64,000 bases of DNA from RPQJ01 sp963823535. Lineage in GTDB: Bacteria; Pseudomonadota; Gammaproteobacteria; Steroidobacterales; Steroidobacteraceae. Where the stretch lies: NCBI GenBank assembly GCA_963823535.1, contig CAWGLZ010000003.1:124001-188000 (forward strand), given 5' to 3'. Under the pieces are notes generated by a model. The model was not told the DNA's origin and searched no databases. It was given only the letters and a program-made list of their open reading frames with translations. The translations under genes and the position numbers were made by a program. Of this stretch, positions 36,747 to 46,153 are shown piece by piece (within the stretch, counting starts at the first letter, position 1; the number at the start of each line of letters is the position of its first letter).

Positions 36747-36925
36747 GGCAATCGCCGAGCCGGTCCGACAAGAGCGGGCCCCGCCCGGCGACGGGGTACC
36801 GTAACCGCTGGCTTGGCGTGGGTCAACGAATCCAGGGGTGGCGAGAGGGGCGGCGCAAGGCCCGTCGGAAGCACGGTGGCGCCGGGGAGCGCCGAGGCCG
36901 CCTGCAAAGCGGGCGGGCTTTTCGC

Positions 36926-36931
36926 TAGACT
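36926..36931 (+). promoter_or_regulatory. Candidate -10 element (TAGACT) for sucA
   Basis: GCTAGACTACCGCGC lies 42 bases before the GTG at 36974 and 66 before the ATG at 36998. A TGCAAA at 36903-36908 is a possible weak -35. Confidence 0.45.
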
Positions 36932-36997
36932 ACCGCGCTCTTTCGCCAGTCAGGCCGTCGGATCCGGACGCCCGTGTCAACCGAACAATCCCGAGCG

Positions 36998-39889
36998 ATG
37001 AGCGCATTCGAAGCGATGCTGTCCACGACGCCGCTTGCCGCAGGCAATGCGCCCTACGTCGAGGCGCTGTATGAGCAGTTCCTGGCCGATCCGGCGTCCG
37101 TCGAGCCGAGATGGCGCGAACTGTTCGCGAGCTTCGGGGGGCGCGATGAGGACGTCCCGCACGCTCCGCTGATCGACGAGCTGGCGCGTCGCGCCAAGCG
37201 GCGCCGGGCGCCGATCGTCGCCGACGACGCTGTCATGCCGGCCGGACCCGCCGGCGGCGCGGTCAAGCAGGGCGCCGTTTCGCGGATGATCCAGATCTAC
37301 GCGAACCGCGGGCACCTCATCGCCAGCATCGACCCGCTCGGGCTCATGGTGCGCCCGGTGCCCAAGGTGATGGGTCTCGACTACCTGGGCCTCACCGAGA
37401 AGGACCTGGACACGGAGTTCTTCACGGGCAGCCGCAACGAGGCGATCAAGCCACGACTCCTGCTGCGCGACATCATTGCGCAACTCAGGAACATCTACTG
37501 CGGCACGATCGGCGCGGAGTTCGCGCACGTGTCCGACGAGACCGAGCGTCTCTGGCTGCAGGACCGTTTCCAGGTCGGGCGCGTACAGCAGCACTTCTCG
37601 TCGGAGGAGAAGCGGGACATCCTCTGGAACCTCACGATGGCCGAGGGGCTGGAGCGCTACCTCGCCACGCGCTACCCGGCCCAGAAGCGCTTCTCGCTCG
37701 AGGGCGGCGACAGCCTCATTCCCCTGCTCGAGGACCTGATCCAGACCGGCGGCGTGCACGGGCTCGAGGACATCGTCATCGGCATGGCGCACCGTGGCCG
37801 GCTCAACGTCCTGGTCAACGTGCTCGGCAAGGCGCCGAGCGAACTGTTCTCCGAGTTCGAAGGCCAGTACGACCTCACGAAGCTGAAGGGATCGGGCGAC
37901 GTCAAGTACCACAAGGGGTTTTCCTGCGACGTGAGCACGCCCGGTGGCAACGTCCACGTGGCCCTGGCCTTCAACCCGTCGCACCTCGAGGTCGTCAACC
38001 CGGTGGTCGAGGGCTCGGTGCGCGCGCGGCAGGAGCGACGTGGCGACGCCACCGGGGTCAAGGTCATGGCCGTGCTGATCCACGGCGACGCGGCCTTCGC
38101 CGGACAGGGCGTCATCCAGGAAATGCTGCAGATGTCGCAGGCGCGTGCCTTCTACACGGGCGGCACGGTGCACGTGATCATCAACAACCAGGTCGGCTTC
38201 ACGACGCACGATCCCCGTGATACGCGCTCGACGCTCTACTGCAGCGACGTGGCCAAGATGATCGAGGCGCCGATCCTGCACGTGAACGGGGATGATCCCG
38301 AGGCCGTCGTGTTCGCGACCCGCCTCGCGCTCGAGTACCGCATGAAGTTTCACAAGGACGTGGTGATCGACCTCGTCTGCTACCGGCGTCTCGGGCACAA
38401 CGAGGCCGACGAACCGGCGGCGACCCAGCCGGTCATGTACTCGGTGATCCGGACCAGGCCGACGACGCGCCAGATCTACGCCGGGCAGCTCGTGAAGGAG
38501 GGCGTGATCGAAGCCGGGGACGTCGACGCCATGGCGGACCGCTATCGGCTCGGACTCGACGAAGGCAAGCCGCAGGCGCACCAGGTGCTCGGACTCATCG
38601 GCAACGTGCACACCGTCGACTGGACCCGCTACCACGACGTGGACTGGACCGAGCAGGTCCCGACCGGCGTCAAGCCGCAGGTCCTGCGTGACCTCGCCAC
38701 CCGGGTGACGAGCTACCCGGACGACTTCGTGCTGCAGCGGCAGGTGCAGAGGATCGTCGACGACCGTCGCAGGATGGCGGCCGGCCAGATGATGCTGGAC
38801 TGGGGCTTCGCCGAGACGCTCGCCTACGCGACGCTGCTCGACGAGGGATACGAGATCCGGCTCACCGGCCAGGACAGCGGTCGCGGCACCTTCTTCCATC
38901 GTCACGCGGTGGGCCACGACCAGAAGAGCGGCGCAACCTACATTCCTCTCAAGCACATCAAGCCCGGCCAGCCCCGATTCCGGGTGACCGACTCGCTGCT
39001 CTCGGAGGAGGCCGTGCTCGGCTTCGAGTACGGCTACTCCACCGCCGACCCGAACTGTCTCGTCATCTGGGAAGGCCAGTTCGGCGACTTCGCGAACGGC
39101 GCGCAGGTGATCATCGACCAGTTCATCAGCTCGGGCGAGGCGAAGTGGGGTCGGTACTGCGGGCTCACGCTTTTCCTGCCGCACGGTTACGAGGGCCAGG
39201 GACCCGAGCATTCGTCGGCCCGTCTCGAGCGCTTTCTGCAGCTTTCCGCCGAGAACAACATGTCCGTCTGCGTTCCGTCCACGCCGGCGCAGATGTTCCA
39301 CATGCTGCGTCGCCAGATGGTGCGCGACTTCCGCAAGCCGCTGGTCGTCATGACACCCAAGAGCCTGTTGCGCCACAAGCTGTCCGTGTCCGCGCTCGAC
39401 GACCTGTCCCAGGGATTTTTCCGGGAGGTCATCGACGAGATCGACGACCTGCCCGTCAGCAAGGTGCGCCGCGTCGTGTTCTGCTCCGGAAAGGTCTACT
39501 TTGACCTGCTCGAGGCACGGCGCGCAGACGAGGCACGCGACGTGGCGATCGTGCGCATCGAGCAGCTCTATCCATTCCCGAGCGAGGACTATGCATCGGT
39601 GATGCGCCGCTATCCGAATGCGAAGGAAGTCGTCTGGTGCCAGGAGGAGCCGCAGAACCAGGGCGCCTGGTACCAGATCCGCCACCGTCTGCAGGAGCCG
39701 CTGTCCCACAAGCAGGAGCTGCTCTATGCGGGCCGGGCGCCCGCAGCCGCACCGGCCACCGGAATCCTCCAGCTCCATACGATCCAGCAGACAGGTCTCG
39801 TGGCCGCGGCGATCAAGGCGACCACCAAAGAAGAGTCGGCGCGCTCCACCTCGCGGCTGCGCGCCGCCGGCAGCAGGAAGAACCCATGA
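36998..39889 (+). CDS. sucA: 2-oxoglutarate dehydrogenase E1 (SucA)
   Basis: Thiamine-diphosphate E1 that decarboxylates 2-oxoglutarate in the TCA cycle. The 963-residue protein has the N-terminal E2-binding segment (APYVEALYEQFLADP), the ThDP region with MAHRGRLNVLVNVLGK, HGDAAFAGQGVIQE and INNQVGFTT, and the C-terminal transketolase part with GYEGQGPEHSSARLERFLQL. ATG 36998 aligns with the usual start; a GTG at 36974 would add eight residues. The stop overlaps the sucB start by four bases. Confidence 0.97.
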   Translation: MSAFEAMLSTTPLAAGNAPYVEALYEQFLADPASVEPRWRELFASFGGRDEDVPHAPLIDELARRAKRRRAPIVADDAVMPAGPAGGAVKQGAVSRMIQIYANRGHLIASIDPLGLMVRPVPKVMGLDYLGLTEKDLDTEFFTGSRNEAIKPRLLLRDIIAQLRNIYCGTIGAEFAHVSDETERLWLQDRFQVGRVQQHFSSEEKRDILWNLTMAEGLERYLATRYPAQKRFSLEGGDSLIPLLEDLIQTGGVHGLEDIVIGMAHRGRLNVLVNVLGKAPSELFSEFEGQYDLTKLKGSGDVKYHKGFSCDVSTPGGNVHVALAFNPSHLEVVNPVVEGSVRARQERRGDATGVKVMAVLIHGDAAFAGQGVIQEMLQMSQARAFYTGGTVHVIINNQVGFTTHDPRDTRSTLYCSDVAKMIEAPILHVNGDDPEAVVFATRLALEYRMKFHKDVVIDLVCYRRLGHNEADEPAATQPVMYSVIRTRPTTRQIYAGQLVKEGVIEAGDVDAMADRYRLGLDEGKPQAHQVLGLIGNVHTVDWTRYHDVDWTEQVPTGVKPQVLRDLATRVTSYPDDFVLQRQVQRIVDDRRRMAAGQMMLDWGFAETLAYATLLDEGYEIRLTGQDSGRGTFFHRHAVGHDQKSGATYIPLKHIKPGQPRFRVTDSLLSEEAVLGFEYGYSTADPNCLVIWEGQFGDFANGAQVIIDQFISSGEAKWGRYCGLTLFLPHGYEGQGPEHSSARLERFLQLSAENNMSVCVPSTPAQMFHMLRRQMVRDFRKPLVVMTPKSLLRHKLSVSALDDLSQGFFREVIDEIDDLPVSKVRRVVFCSGKVYFDLLEARRADEARDVAIVRIEQLYPFPSEDYASVMRRYPNAKEVVWCQEEPQNQGAWYQIRHRLQEPLSHKQELLYAGRAPAAAPATGILQLHTIQQTGLVAAAIKATTKEESARSTSRLRAAGSRKNP

Positions 39890-41115
39890 CCATCGAAGTA
39901 CGCGTACCGCAGCTCCCCGAGTCCGTCGCCGATGCGACGCTCGTCGCGTGGCACAAGCAGCCGGGCGAGGCCGTGAGCCGAGACGAGAACCTCGTCGACC
40001 TCGAGACCGACAAGGTCGTGCTCGAGGTGCCGGCCCCGGCCGCGGGCGTCATCAAGGAACTCAAGGTCCAGAACGGTGCCACGGTGACCAGCGGGCAGGT
40101 GCTGGCCGTGCTCGAGGAGGGCGCGGCCGCGACCGAGCCGGCCGCCCAGACGGCGCCTGCACGGAACGCGGCCGCCGAGGCGGCGAAGCCTGCCGCCGCC
40201 GAGGCCGCCGGAGCCCCGGCCCGGCCCGGCGGCACGACCGGGAAGCTGGCCCCCTCGGTGCGCCGGCTCGTCGAGGAACACCAGCTCGACGCCGGTGCGA
40301 TCCCCGGCAGCGGCCGGGACGGTCGTATCACCAAGGCCGACGTGCTTTCCCACCTCACGCCGAAGGAGCCCGCCGAGGGGAAGGGTGCAGCGTCGGCCGC
40401 CGCACCCGCGGCGGGTCGCGGTGAACGGCGGGTGCCGATGACCCGGCTGCGCTCGCGCATCGCCGAACGACTGGTTCAGGCACAGGCCACGGCGGCGATG
40501 CTGACCACGTTCAACGAAGTCGACCTCCAGGCCGTGAACGAGCTGCGCGCGCGCCACAAGGAACGCTTCGAGAAGGAGCACGGCGCCCGGCTCGGGTTCA
40601 TGTCCTTCTTCGTCAAGGCCTGCATCGAGGCGTTGCGCCGTTTCCCGGCGGTCAATGCCTCCGTCGACGGGAACGACGTCGTGTACCACGAGTACTACGA
40701 CATCGGTGTCGCAGTGTCGACGGACCGCGGTCTCCTCGTGCCGGTCCTGAGGGACGCCGACGTGCTCGGTTTCGGCGAAATAGAGAAGGCGGTGGTCGGC
40801 TATGCCAACCGCGCCCGCGAGGGTTCGATTACGATCGACGAACTCACGGGCGGTACCTTTACGATCACCAACGGCGGCGTCTTCGGCTCGCTCCTGTCGA
40901 CGCCGATCCTCAACATGCCGCAGAGCGCGATCCTCGGCATGCACAAGATCCAGCCGCGTCCGGTCGTCATGGACGGGCAGGTCGTCGTCCGGCCGATGAT
41001 GTACCTCGCGCTGACCTACGACCACCGCATCATCGACGGCCGCGAGGCGGTGCAGTTCCTGGTGGCGGTCAAGGACGCGCTGGAAGATCCGGCGCGGATG
41101 CTGCTGCAGGTCTAG
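39886..41115 (+). CDS. sucB: Dihydrolipoyl succinyltransferase E2 (SucB)
   Basis: E2 of the 2-oxoglutarate dehydrogenase complex. The 409-residue protein has one lipoyl domain (LVDLETDKVVLEVPAP, lipoylated Lys in DK), an Ala/Glu/Pro-rich linker (about residues 80-115), a peripheral subunit-binding domain (APSVRRLVEEHQLDAGAIPGSGRDGRITKADV, in two parts), and the catalytic domain with the active-site ALTYDHRIIDGREA (His-x3-Asp). Start overlaps sucA by four bases. Confidence 0.97.
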   Translation: MTIEVRVPQLPESVADATLVAWHKQPGEAVSRDENLVDLETDKVVLEVPAPAAGVIKELKVQNGATVTSGQVLAVLEEGAAATEPAAQTAPARNAAAEAAKPAAAEAAGAPARPGGTTGKLAPSVRRLVEEHQLDAGAIPGSGRDGRITKADVLSHLTPKEPAEGKGAASAAAPAAGRGERRVPMTRLRSRIAERLVQAQATAAMLTTFNEVDLQAVNELRARHKERFEKEHGARLGFMSFFVKACIEALRRFPAVNASVDGNDVVYHEYYDIGVAVSTDRGLLVPVLRDADVLGFGEIEKAVVGYANRAREGSITIDELTGGTFTITNGGVFGSLLSTPILNMPQSAILGMHKIQPRPVVMDGQVVVRPMMYLALTYDHRIIDGREAVQFLVAVKDALEDPARMLLQV

Positions 41116-41128
41116 AACGGGAGCCCCC

Positions 41129-42562
41129 ATGACCGACACCACCTCCTACGACGTCATCGTCATCGGCGCCGGCCCGGCCGGCTATCCCTGCGCCATCCGC
41201 GCGGCCCAGAACAAGCTCAAGGTCGCGTGCATCGATGCGTGGAAGAACTACGATGGCAGCCATGCCTATGGCGGCACCTGCCTGAATGCCGGGTGCATCC
41301 CGTCGAAGGCACTGCTCGAGTCCTCCGAGCTCTATCACCGGGCCCAATCGGAGTTCGGCGCGCATGGCATCAAGGTCGGCAACCTTGCCTTCGATCTGGC
41401 CACCATGCAGAAGCGCAAGGCGCAGATCGTCAAGGCGTCGACCCAGGGCATCGCGGGACTCTTCAAGGCGGCGGGCGTCACGGCCATGCCCGGGCACGGC
41501 AGGCTGCTGTCGGGCAACCGCGTCGAGTACACCACGCTCGACGGCAAGCAGTCGCAGCTCACGGCGAAGCACGTCGTGCTCGCGACCGGCTCCGTCCCGA
41601 TGGAGCTCAAGTCCGTGCCGTTCGACGGCAAGGCCGTCGTCGATTCCTGGGGCGCGCTCGAGTTCGACGCCGTGCCGAAACGCCTGGGCGTGATCGGTGC
41701 GGGCGTGATCGGGCTCGAACTCGGCAGCGTCTGGCGCCGGCTCGGCGCCGAGGTGGTGGTGCTCGAGGCCATGGAACAGTTCCTGTTCATGGCGGACCAG
41801 CAGGTCGCGAAGGAAGCGCTGAAGCACTTCAAGAAGCTCGGCCTGGACATCCGGCTCGGCGCGAAGGTGGGCGGCGTGAAGGCCGGCAAGGGTGGAGTGA
41901 CGCTCGAGTATGTGGACGCCTCGGGTCAACAGACCGTCACGGTCGACAAGGTAGTCGTCGCGGTCGGTCGCCGCCCGTTCACCGGCGAGTTGCTGGGTGA
42001 CGGAACGGGTGTCGAGCTGGACGAACGAGGGTTCGTCAAGGTGGACCACGAATGCCGCACGACGGCCGCGAACGTCTGGGCTGTCGGTGACGTCGTGCGC
42101 GGACCGATGCTGGCGCACAAGGGCAAGGAGGAGGGCGTCATGGTCGGCGACCTCGTCGCGGGACTCGTCTCCGAGGTCAACTACAAGGCCGTCCCTTCCG
42201 TCATCTACACGGCACCGGAAATCGCCTGGGTCGGACTGACCGAGGAAGAGGCCAGGAAGACCGGTCGTCCCTACAAGGTGGGGAGCTTCCCGTTTCTCGC
42301 CAGCGGCCGTGCCCGGGCGATGGAGGCCCCGGCGGGGTTCGCCAAGGTCATCTCGGCCAGCGACGACGACGAGATCCTGGGCGTGCACATCATCGGCCCG
42401 ATGGCGGGCGAACTCATCGCGGAAGCCGTCCTGGCGCTCGAGTACTCGGCGAGCACGGAAGACCTGCAGCGCACCATGCATGCGCACCCGACGCTGAGCG
42501 AGGCCCTGCACGAGGCCGCGCTCGGTGCGGACAAGCGGGCGATCGACTTCCCTAATCGCTGA
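41129..42562 (+). CDS. lpdA: Dihydrolipoyl dehydrogenase E3 (Lpd)
   Basis: FAD flavoprotein that reoxidises lipoamide. The 477-residue protein has the FAD motif VIVIGAGPAGYPCA, the redox disulfide GGTCLNAGCIPSK, the NAD-binding GAGVIGLELGSVW, and the C-terminal catalytic His-Glu in MHAHPTLSEALHEA. It is 13 bases after sucB and completes sucA-sucB-lpd. The last 11 bases overlap the end of the convergent barstar gene. Confidence 0.97.
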   Translation: MTDTTSYDVIVIGAGPAGYPCAIRAAQNKLKVACIDAWKNYDGSHAYGGTCLNAGCIPSKALLESSELYHRAQSEFGAHGIKVGNLAFDLATMQKRKAQIVKASTQGIAGLFKAAGVTAMPGHGRLLSGNRVEYTTLDGKQSQLTAKHVVLATGSVPMELKSVPFDGKAVVDSWGALEFDAVPKRLGVIGAGVIGLELGSVWRRLGAEVVVLEAMEQFLFMADQQVAKEALKHFKKLGLDIRLGAKVGGVKAGKGGVTLEYVDASGQQTVTVDKVVVAVGRRPFTGELLGDGTGVELDERGFVKVDHECRTTAANVWAVGDVVRGPMLAHKGKEEGVMVGDLVAGLVSEVNYKAVPSVIYTAPEIAWVGLTEEEARKTGRPYKVGSFPFLASGRARAMEAPAGFAKVISASDDDEILGVHIIGPMAGELIAEAVLALEYSASTEDLQRTMHAHPTLSEALHEAALGADKRAIDFPNR

Positions 42563-42974
42563 TCGCGGCGGCGCCCACGAAGGCGCGGAACGGGATCCCG
42601 CGCCCGGCCCAGTACGCGGCGGCATCGCCGAGGATGGCGAGCGCGGTGTCGAGCGACTCCGGTGCGACGCGGCGCATGCTGTCCGGATTCTCGAGGACCA
42701 GTACGTAACCGCGGGCGGGCCGCCAGCTGAGGTCCGCCAGGCAGTCGTAGAACGCGTCCCAGTTGCCCCCGAACCACTCTGGAAAGTCGAGCGCATCCGC
42801 AACGCGCCGGAGAAACTCCTCCTTCGACTCGCACCCCGCGAGATCGATGCGCTGGTGGTCGAGGTCGAGCGAGGCGGCGAGCTGGCACAGCGCGAAGGAT
42901 GCTTCCGCCGTCAGTGGAATCACGCGGACCGGCCCCGCGGGCGGCGCCGCGCCGGAGTCGTCGTCGGGCATCAT
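42552..42974 (-). CDS. Barstar-like RNase inhibitor
   Basis: A 140-residue protein with a barstar domain (about residues 45-135). The interface motif FPEWFGGNWDAFYDCLADLSW matches barstar's YYGENLDALWDCL with the two interface Asp conserved (split: GGNWDAFYDCL). The start lies in ATGATG overlapping the stop of the upstream RNase gene by four bases, so inhibitor and RNase are translationally coupled. It should be cytoplasmic and protect against the RNase before export. Confidence 0.9.
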   Translation of the reverse strand: MMPDDDSGAAPPAGPVRVIPLTAEASFALCQLAASLDLDHQRIDLAGCESKEEFLRRVADALDFPEWFGGNWDAFYDCLADLSWRPARGYVLVLENPDSMRRVAPESLDTALAILGDAAAYWAGRGIPFRAFVGAAAISD

Positions 42975-43390
42975 CGGTGGACCTCTACGCGACGGAAACT
43001 GCGGTAATGGTCGTCGGTGTAGTAGAACACCTCGGGCGGGTCCCCGCCGCTCACGATGCGCCGCGCGCCCCGGTCCGGCGAGCCCGGCGTCTCGACCGTG
43101 TACTCGCGGTAGTAGCCGCGGGGTTCGTCGGGCAGCCGTCGCTCGCGATTCTGGAAGGTGCTGCCGTCCCGCGGATACGGGAACGGACCGCCGCGCGCGA
43201 TGGCCTCGAGGGTCGCCACGGCTTCCGGTGGCAGGAACGTCGGGTACCGCGTGACAGCGGGCGCGTGGCCATCGGCGCGGGTCGCGGCGGACGTCGACGC
43301 GGGGGTCTCGAGCCCATCGCGGCCCTGCCACCACTGGAAGGCGGCGATCGCGGCCATGCCGAAGATGGCGATGCGGATCCAGTTCCTCAC
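42971..43390 (-). CDS. Barnase/RNase N1-like ribonuclease, exported or membrane-anchored
   Basis: A 139-residue guanyl-specific ribonuclease. The N-terminus is a short hydrophobic segment (about residues 5-22) without a clear cleavage site, so it is exported or anchored. The microbial RNase domain (about 50-135) keeps the catalytic acid-base residues by alignment with barnase: Glu in YYREYTVE, Arg in GARRIVSGG, and His in YTDDHYRSF. It starts with GTG behind GGGGAG, 16 bases after the relA stop, and overlaps the barstar gene by four bases. Confidence 0.9.
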   Translation of the reverse strand: MRNWIRIAIFGMAAIAAFQWWQGRDGLETPASTSAATRADGHAPAVTRYPTFLPPEAVATLEAIARGGPFPYPRDGSTFQNRERRLPDEPRGYYREYTVETPGSPDRGARRIVSGGDPPEVFYYTDDHYRSFRRVEVHR

Positions 43391-43406
43391 CTGGGACTCC
43401 CCGGGA

Positions 43407-45521
43407 TCATCCGCGGCGCCTTGCGCTGATCACGTTCGGCAGCCCGGCGAAACGGCTCAGCAGGCGACTCAACTCGTCGAGCCCGTGCACCGTGACCGTG
43501 AGGTCCACCGTGGCCGTGTTCTCCGCCGCGTCGGTCACGACGTTCATCGAGGCGATGTTGATGTGCTCGTCGGCGAGCACGGCCGAAATGTCCCGGGCCA
43601 GGCCGCGCCGGTCGAACGCGTGGATCGCGACGGCTACCGGAAAGGTCCGCTCCGGCGACGGTCGTCCCCAGTCCACGGACAGCACGCGCTGGGGTTGCGT
43701 GTCCTTGAGGCGCAGCAGGTTGGCGCAGTTCGCCCGGTGGATGCTCACGCCCCGCCCCAGGGTGATGTATCCCGCAATGGGTTCCGGGGGCACCGGACGG
43801 CAGCAGCGGGCAAAAGAGTTCATCAGGTCGCCGACGCCGTCGATCATCATGCCCGTGACCTGCCCGGTCACGGTCGGCTTGAGCGCCCGCAGCTTCGGAG
43901 GTTCGCGTTCCTGCAGGCGACGGTGAACCGCGCCGGCCACCTGCGCCAGTGTCAGCTCGCCCTGGCCGAGACCGAGGTACAGTGCCTCGAGGTTGGGCAG
44001 GCCCAGCTCCGCGAGGATCTCGGGCAGCGGCGGGGTGCGTACGCCGAGCCGGTCGAGTTCGCGCTCGAGCATCTGCCGCCCCTGCTCGCGGTTCTGGCCT
44101 TCGTCGAGCTTGCGGAACCAGTTGCGCACCTTGGCGCGATTGCGCGAGGACGCCAGGTAACCGAGTGCCGGCACGAGCCAGTCGCGGCTCGGGTTCGGCT
44201 GCTTGGCGGTGATGATCTCGACGGTGTCGCCGTTCGCGAGCTTGTGGTCGAGGGGCACCATGCGCCCGTTGACCCGCGCCCCGCGGCAGCGATGGCCGAC
44301 GCTGGTGTGCACGTGGTAGGCGAAGTCGAGCGGCGTGGCGCCGCGCGGCAGGTCGATCACCTCGCCCCGCGGGCTCAAGGCGTAGACGCGGTCCTCGAAG
44401 ATCTCGGCCTGCAGCCCGTCGAGCAGGTCCGGTTCCGCATCCTCGCGATTGCTCGGCTCGAGGAGCTGCCGGAGCCAGATGATCTTCTGCTGGAAGCTCG
44501 TCTCGGCCTTGCGGCCCTCCTTGTACTGCCAGTGCGCCGCGACGCCGAGTTCGGCGTGTTCGTGCATCTCGCGGGTGCGGATCTGGACTTCGAGCGGCAG
44601 GCGGCCCGGCCCGATCACGGCGGTGTGCAGCGAGCGGTAGTTGTTCTCCTTGGGCGTGGCGATGTAGTCGTCGAACTCGCCCGGGATGTAGGGCCACAAT
44701 CCGTGCACGATGCCGAGCGCCGCATAGCAGTCGGCGATCGACTGCACCTGCACGCGCACGGCGAGCACGTCCATCACCTGCTCGAAGGCGAGCCCCTTGC
44801 GCTGCATCTTGCGCCAGATGCTGTAGATGTGCTTCGGTCGACCCGTGATCTCGGCGGCAACGTCCGCCTTCTGCAGCTCGCGGTCGAGCTCCCGGCGCAC
44901 GTCCTCGATGTAGCGTTCCCGCTCGACGCGCTTGGAACGCAGCCAGCCGGCAATCCGCTTGTAGTCGTCCGGCTGCTTGAAGCGGAAGGCGAGGTCCTCG
45001 AGCTCCCACTTCAGTTGCCAGATCCCGAGACGGTTCGCGAGCGGCGCATAGATCTCGCGGCTCTCCAGTGCGGCGCGCTGCTGTTCGTCGCGCGTCGCCT
45101 TCTTGAGGTGACGCATCCGCACGAGCTGCAGCGCGAGCCGGACCAGGACCAGGCGGACGTCCGAGGCGAGGGACAGCAGGAGCTTGCGCAGACCCTCCGA
45201 CTGCTCCGGCTTCAGGGCCTGGCCGGGGTTCCAGCCGGCCGGGATGCCGCTGCCCTCCACGCGCTGCAGTTCGCGCGCGAGCCGCAGCGGCTGCTCGCCG
45301 AAGATCGCGACCAGCTGATCGTCCTCGGCGGCGTTGGCCTCCAGACAGGGAACGAGCAGGCCGGTCAGCAGGATCTCGTCGTCAACCTGCAGCTCGGCCA
45401 GGATTCCCGCCAGTTCGACGCCGAGCGCGCCGGCCTCGGTCGCCTCGAGTCGGCGAACGTAGGCGACGGCCTCACGGACCTGCGGCGAATGGCCAGCGAT
45501 GTCGATTTCGGCGTGCTTCAC
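43407..45521 (-). CDS. relA: (p)ppGpp synthetase RelA
   Basis: Ribosome-associated alarmone synthetase. The 704-residue protein has an N-terminal domain in which the HD hydrolase residues are lost, the synthetase domain with GRPKHIYSIWRKMQRKG and the EFDDYIATPKENNYRSLH motif (the ExDD form marks monofunctional RelA), a TGS domain (YALSPRGEVIDLPRGATPLDFAY in two parts), a zinc-finger-like FARCCRPVP and a C-terminal ACT/RRM domain. Length is like E. coli RelA (744) and shorter. Start is GTG with little Shine-Dalgarno. An RNase and its barstar follow in the same direction. Confidence 0.95.
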   Translation of the reverse strand: MKHAEIDIAGHSPQVREAVAYVRRLEATEAGALGVELAGILAELQVDDEILLTGLLVPCLEANAAEDDQLVAIFGEQPLRLARELQRVEGSGIPAGWNPGQALKPEQSEGLRKLLLSLASDVRLVLVRLALQLVRMRHLKKATRDEQQRAALESREIYAPLANRLGIWQLKWELEDLAFRFKQPDDYKRIAGWLRSKRVERERYIEDVRRELDRELQKADVAAEITGRPKHIYSIWRKMQRKGLAFEQVMDVLAVRVQVQSIADCYAALGIVHGLWPYIPGEFDDYIATPKENNYRSLHTAVIGPGRLPLEVQIRTREMHEHAELGVAAHWQYKEGRKAETSFQQKIIWLRQLLEPSNREDAEPDLLDGLQAEIFEDRVYALSPRGEVIDLPRGATPLDFAYHVHTSVGHRCRGARVNGRMVPLDHKLANGDTVEIITAKQPNPSRDWLVPALGYLASSRNRAKVRNWFRKLDEGQNREQGRQMLERELDRLGVRTPPLPEILAELGLPNLEALYLGLGQGELTLAQVAGAVHRRLQEREPPKLRALKPTVTGQVTGMMIDGVGDLMNSFARCCRPVPPEPIAGYITLGRGVSIHRANCANLLRLKDTQPQRVLSVDWGRPSPERTFPVAVAIHAFDRRGLARDISAVLADEHINIASMNVVTDAAENTATVDLTVTVHGLDELSRLLSRFAGLPNVISARRRG

Positions 45522-45643
45522 TGTGTAGGTTATGATAGCGCGACGTTTCCCGGTCCCCGTGGAGTGTGTGCTTGCCCAGGCTGAATCGTAGTGGCCGGCG
45601 CTGGGCGCCCACGTCGCGGCCCGTGTCGACGCGCGGCGGACCG

Positions 45644-46153
45644 GTGCGAATCCTCGGCCTCGATCCGGGTTCGCAGGCGACCGGGTTCGGCATCATCGAC
45701 TGGGAGGACGGCGACGCCCGCTATGTGGCAAGCGGCGCCATCCGCACCAGTGGAGCGGCATTCCCACCGCGGCTGCGGCAGATTTTCGAGGGCGTGCTGG
45801 GCCTGATGCGCGAGTTCGGGCCGCAGGAAGTCGCGATCGAGCGCGTATTCATGCATCGCAACGCGGACAGTGCGCTCAAGCTCGGGCAGGCCCGCGGAGC
45901 GGCGCTGTGCGCGGTGTTCGGCGATGCGCCCGAGGTCTTCGAGTACGCGCCACGCGAGGTGAAGCTGGCGGTCGTGGGGCAGGGCGGTGCCCAGAAGGAA
46001 CAAGTGCAGTTGATGGTGCGGACATTGCTCAGGTTGCAGGGCGAACTCGGCGCAGACGCGGCCGACGCCATCGGTATCGCGCTGTGCCACGCCTACTCGC
46101 GCGAGGCGCGCCGCATCGTCGAAGCCGGGGCGGCCCGCGGTCTGCGCCCATGA
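45644..46153 (+). CDS. ruvC: Holliday junction resolvase RuvC
   Basis: Structure-specific endonuclease that cuts Holliday junctions. The 169-residue protein has the four acidic active-site residues in context: Asp7 in LGLDPGS, Glu in VAIERVFMHRN and two Asp in ADAADAIGIALCHA. GTG 45644 gives the standard N-terminus; GGA precedes it. The stop overlaps the ruvA start by four bases. Confidence 0.97.
   Translation: MRILGLDPGSQATGFGIIDWEDGDARYVASGAIRTSGAAFPPRLRQIFEGVLGLMREFGPQEVAIERVFMHRNADSALKLGQARGAALCAVFGDAPEVFEYAPREVKLAVVGQGGAQKEQVQLMVRTLLRLQGELGADAADAIGIALCHAYSREARRIVEAGAARGLRP

Noticed and set aside
36977..39778. Minus-strand open frame of 933 codons across sucA
   Set aside because: Antisense shadow of a clear 2-oxoglutarate dehydrogenase gene.
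42552..43390. Barnase-barstar pair as part of a mobile polymorphic toxin locus
   Set aside because: No toxin delivery domain, no immunity arrays or transposon ends nearby; base composition equals that of the neighbours.
45522..45643. SOS box before ruvC
   Set aside because: No CTG-N10-CAG match is present; only TATGAT/TATCAT-like -10 elements on both strands.
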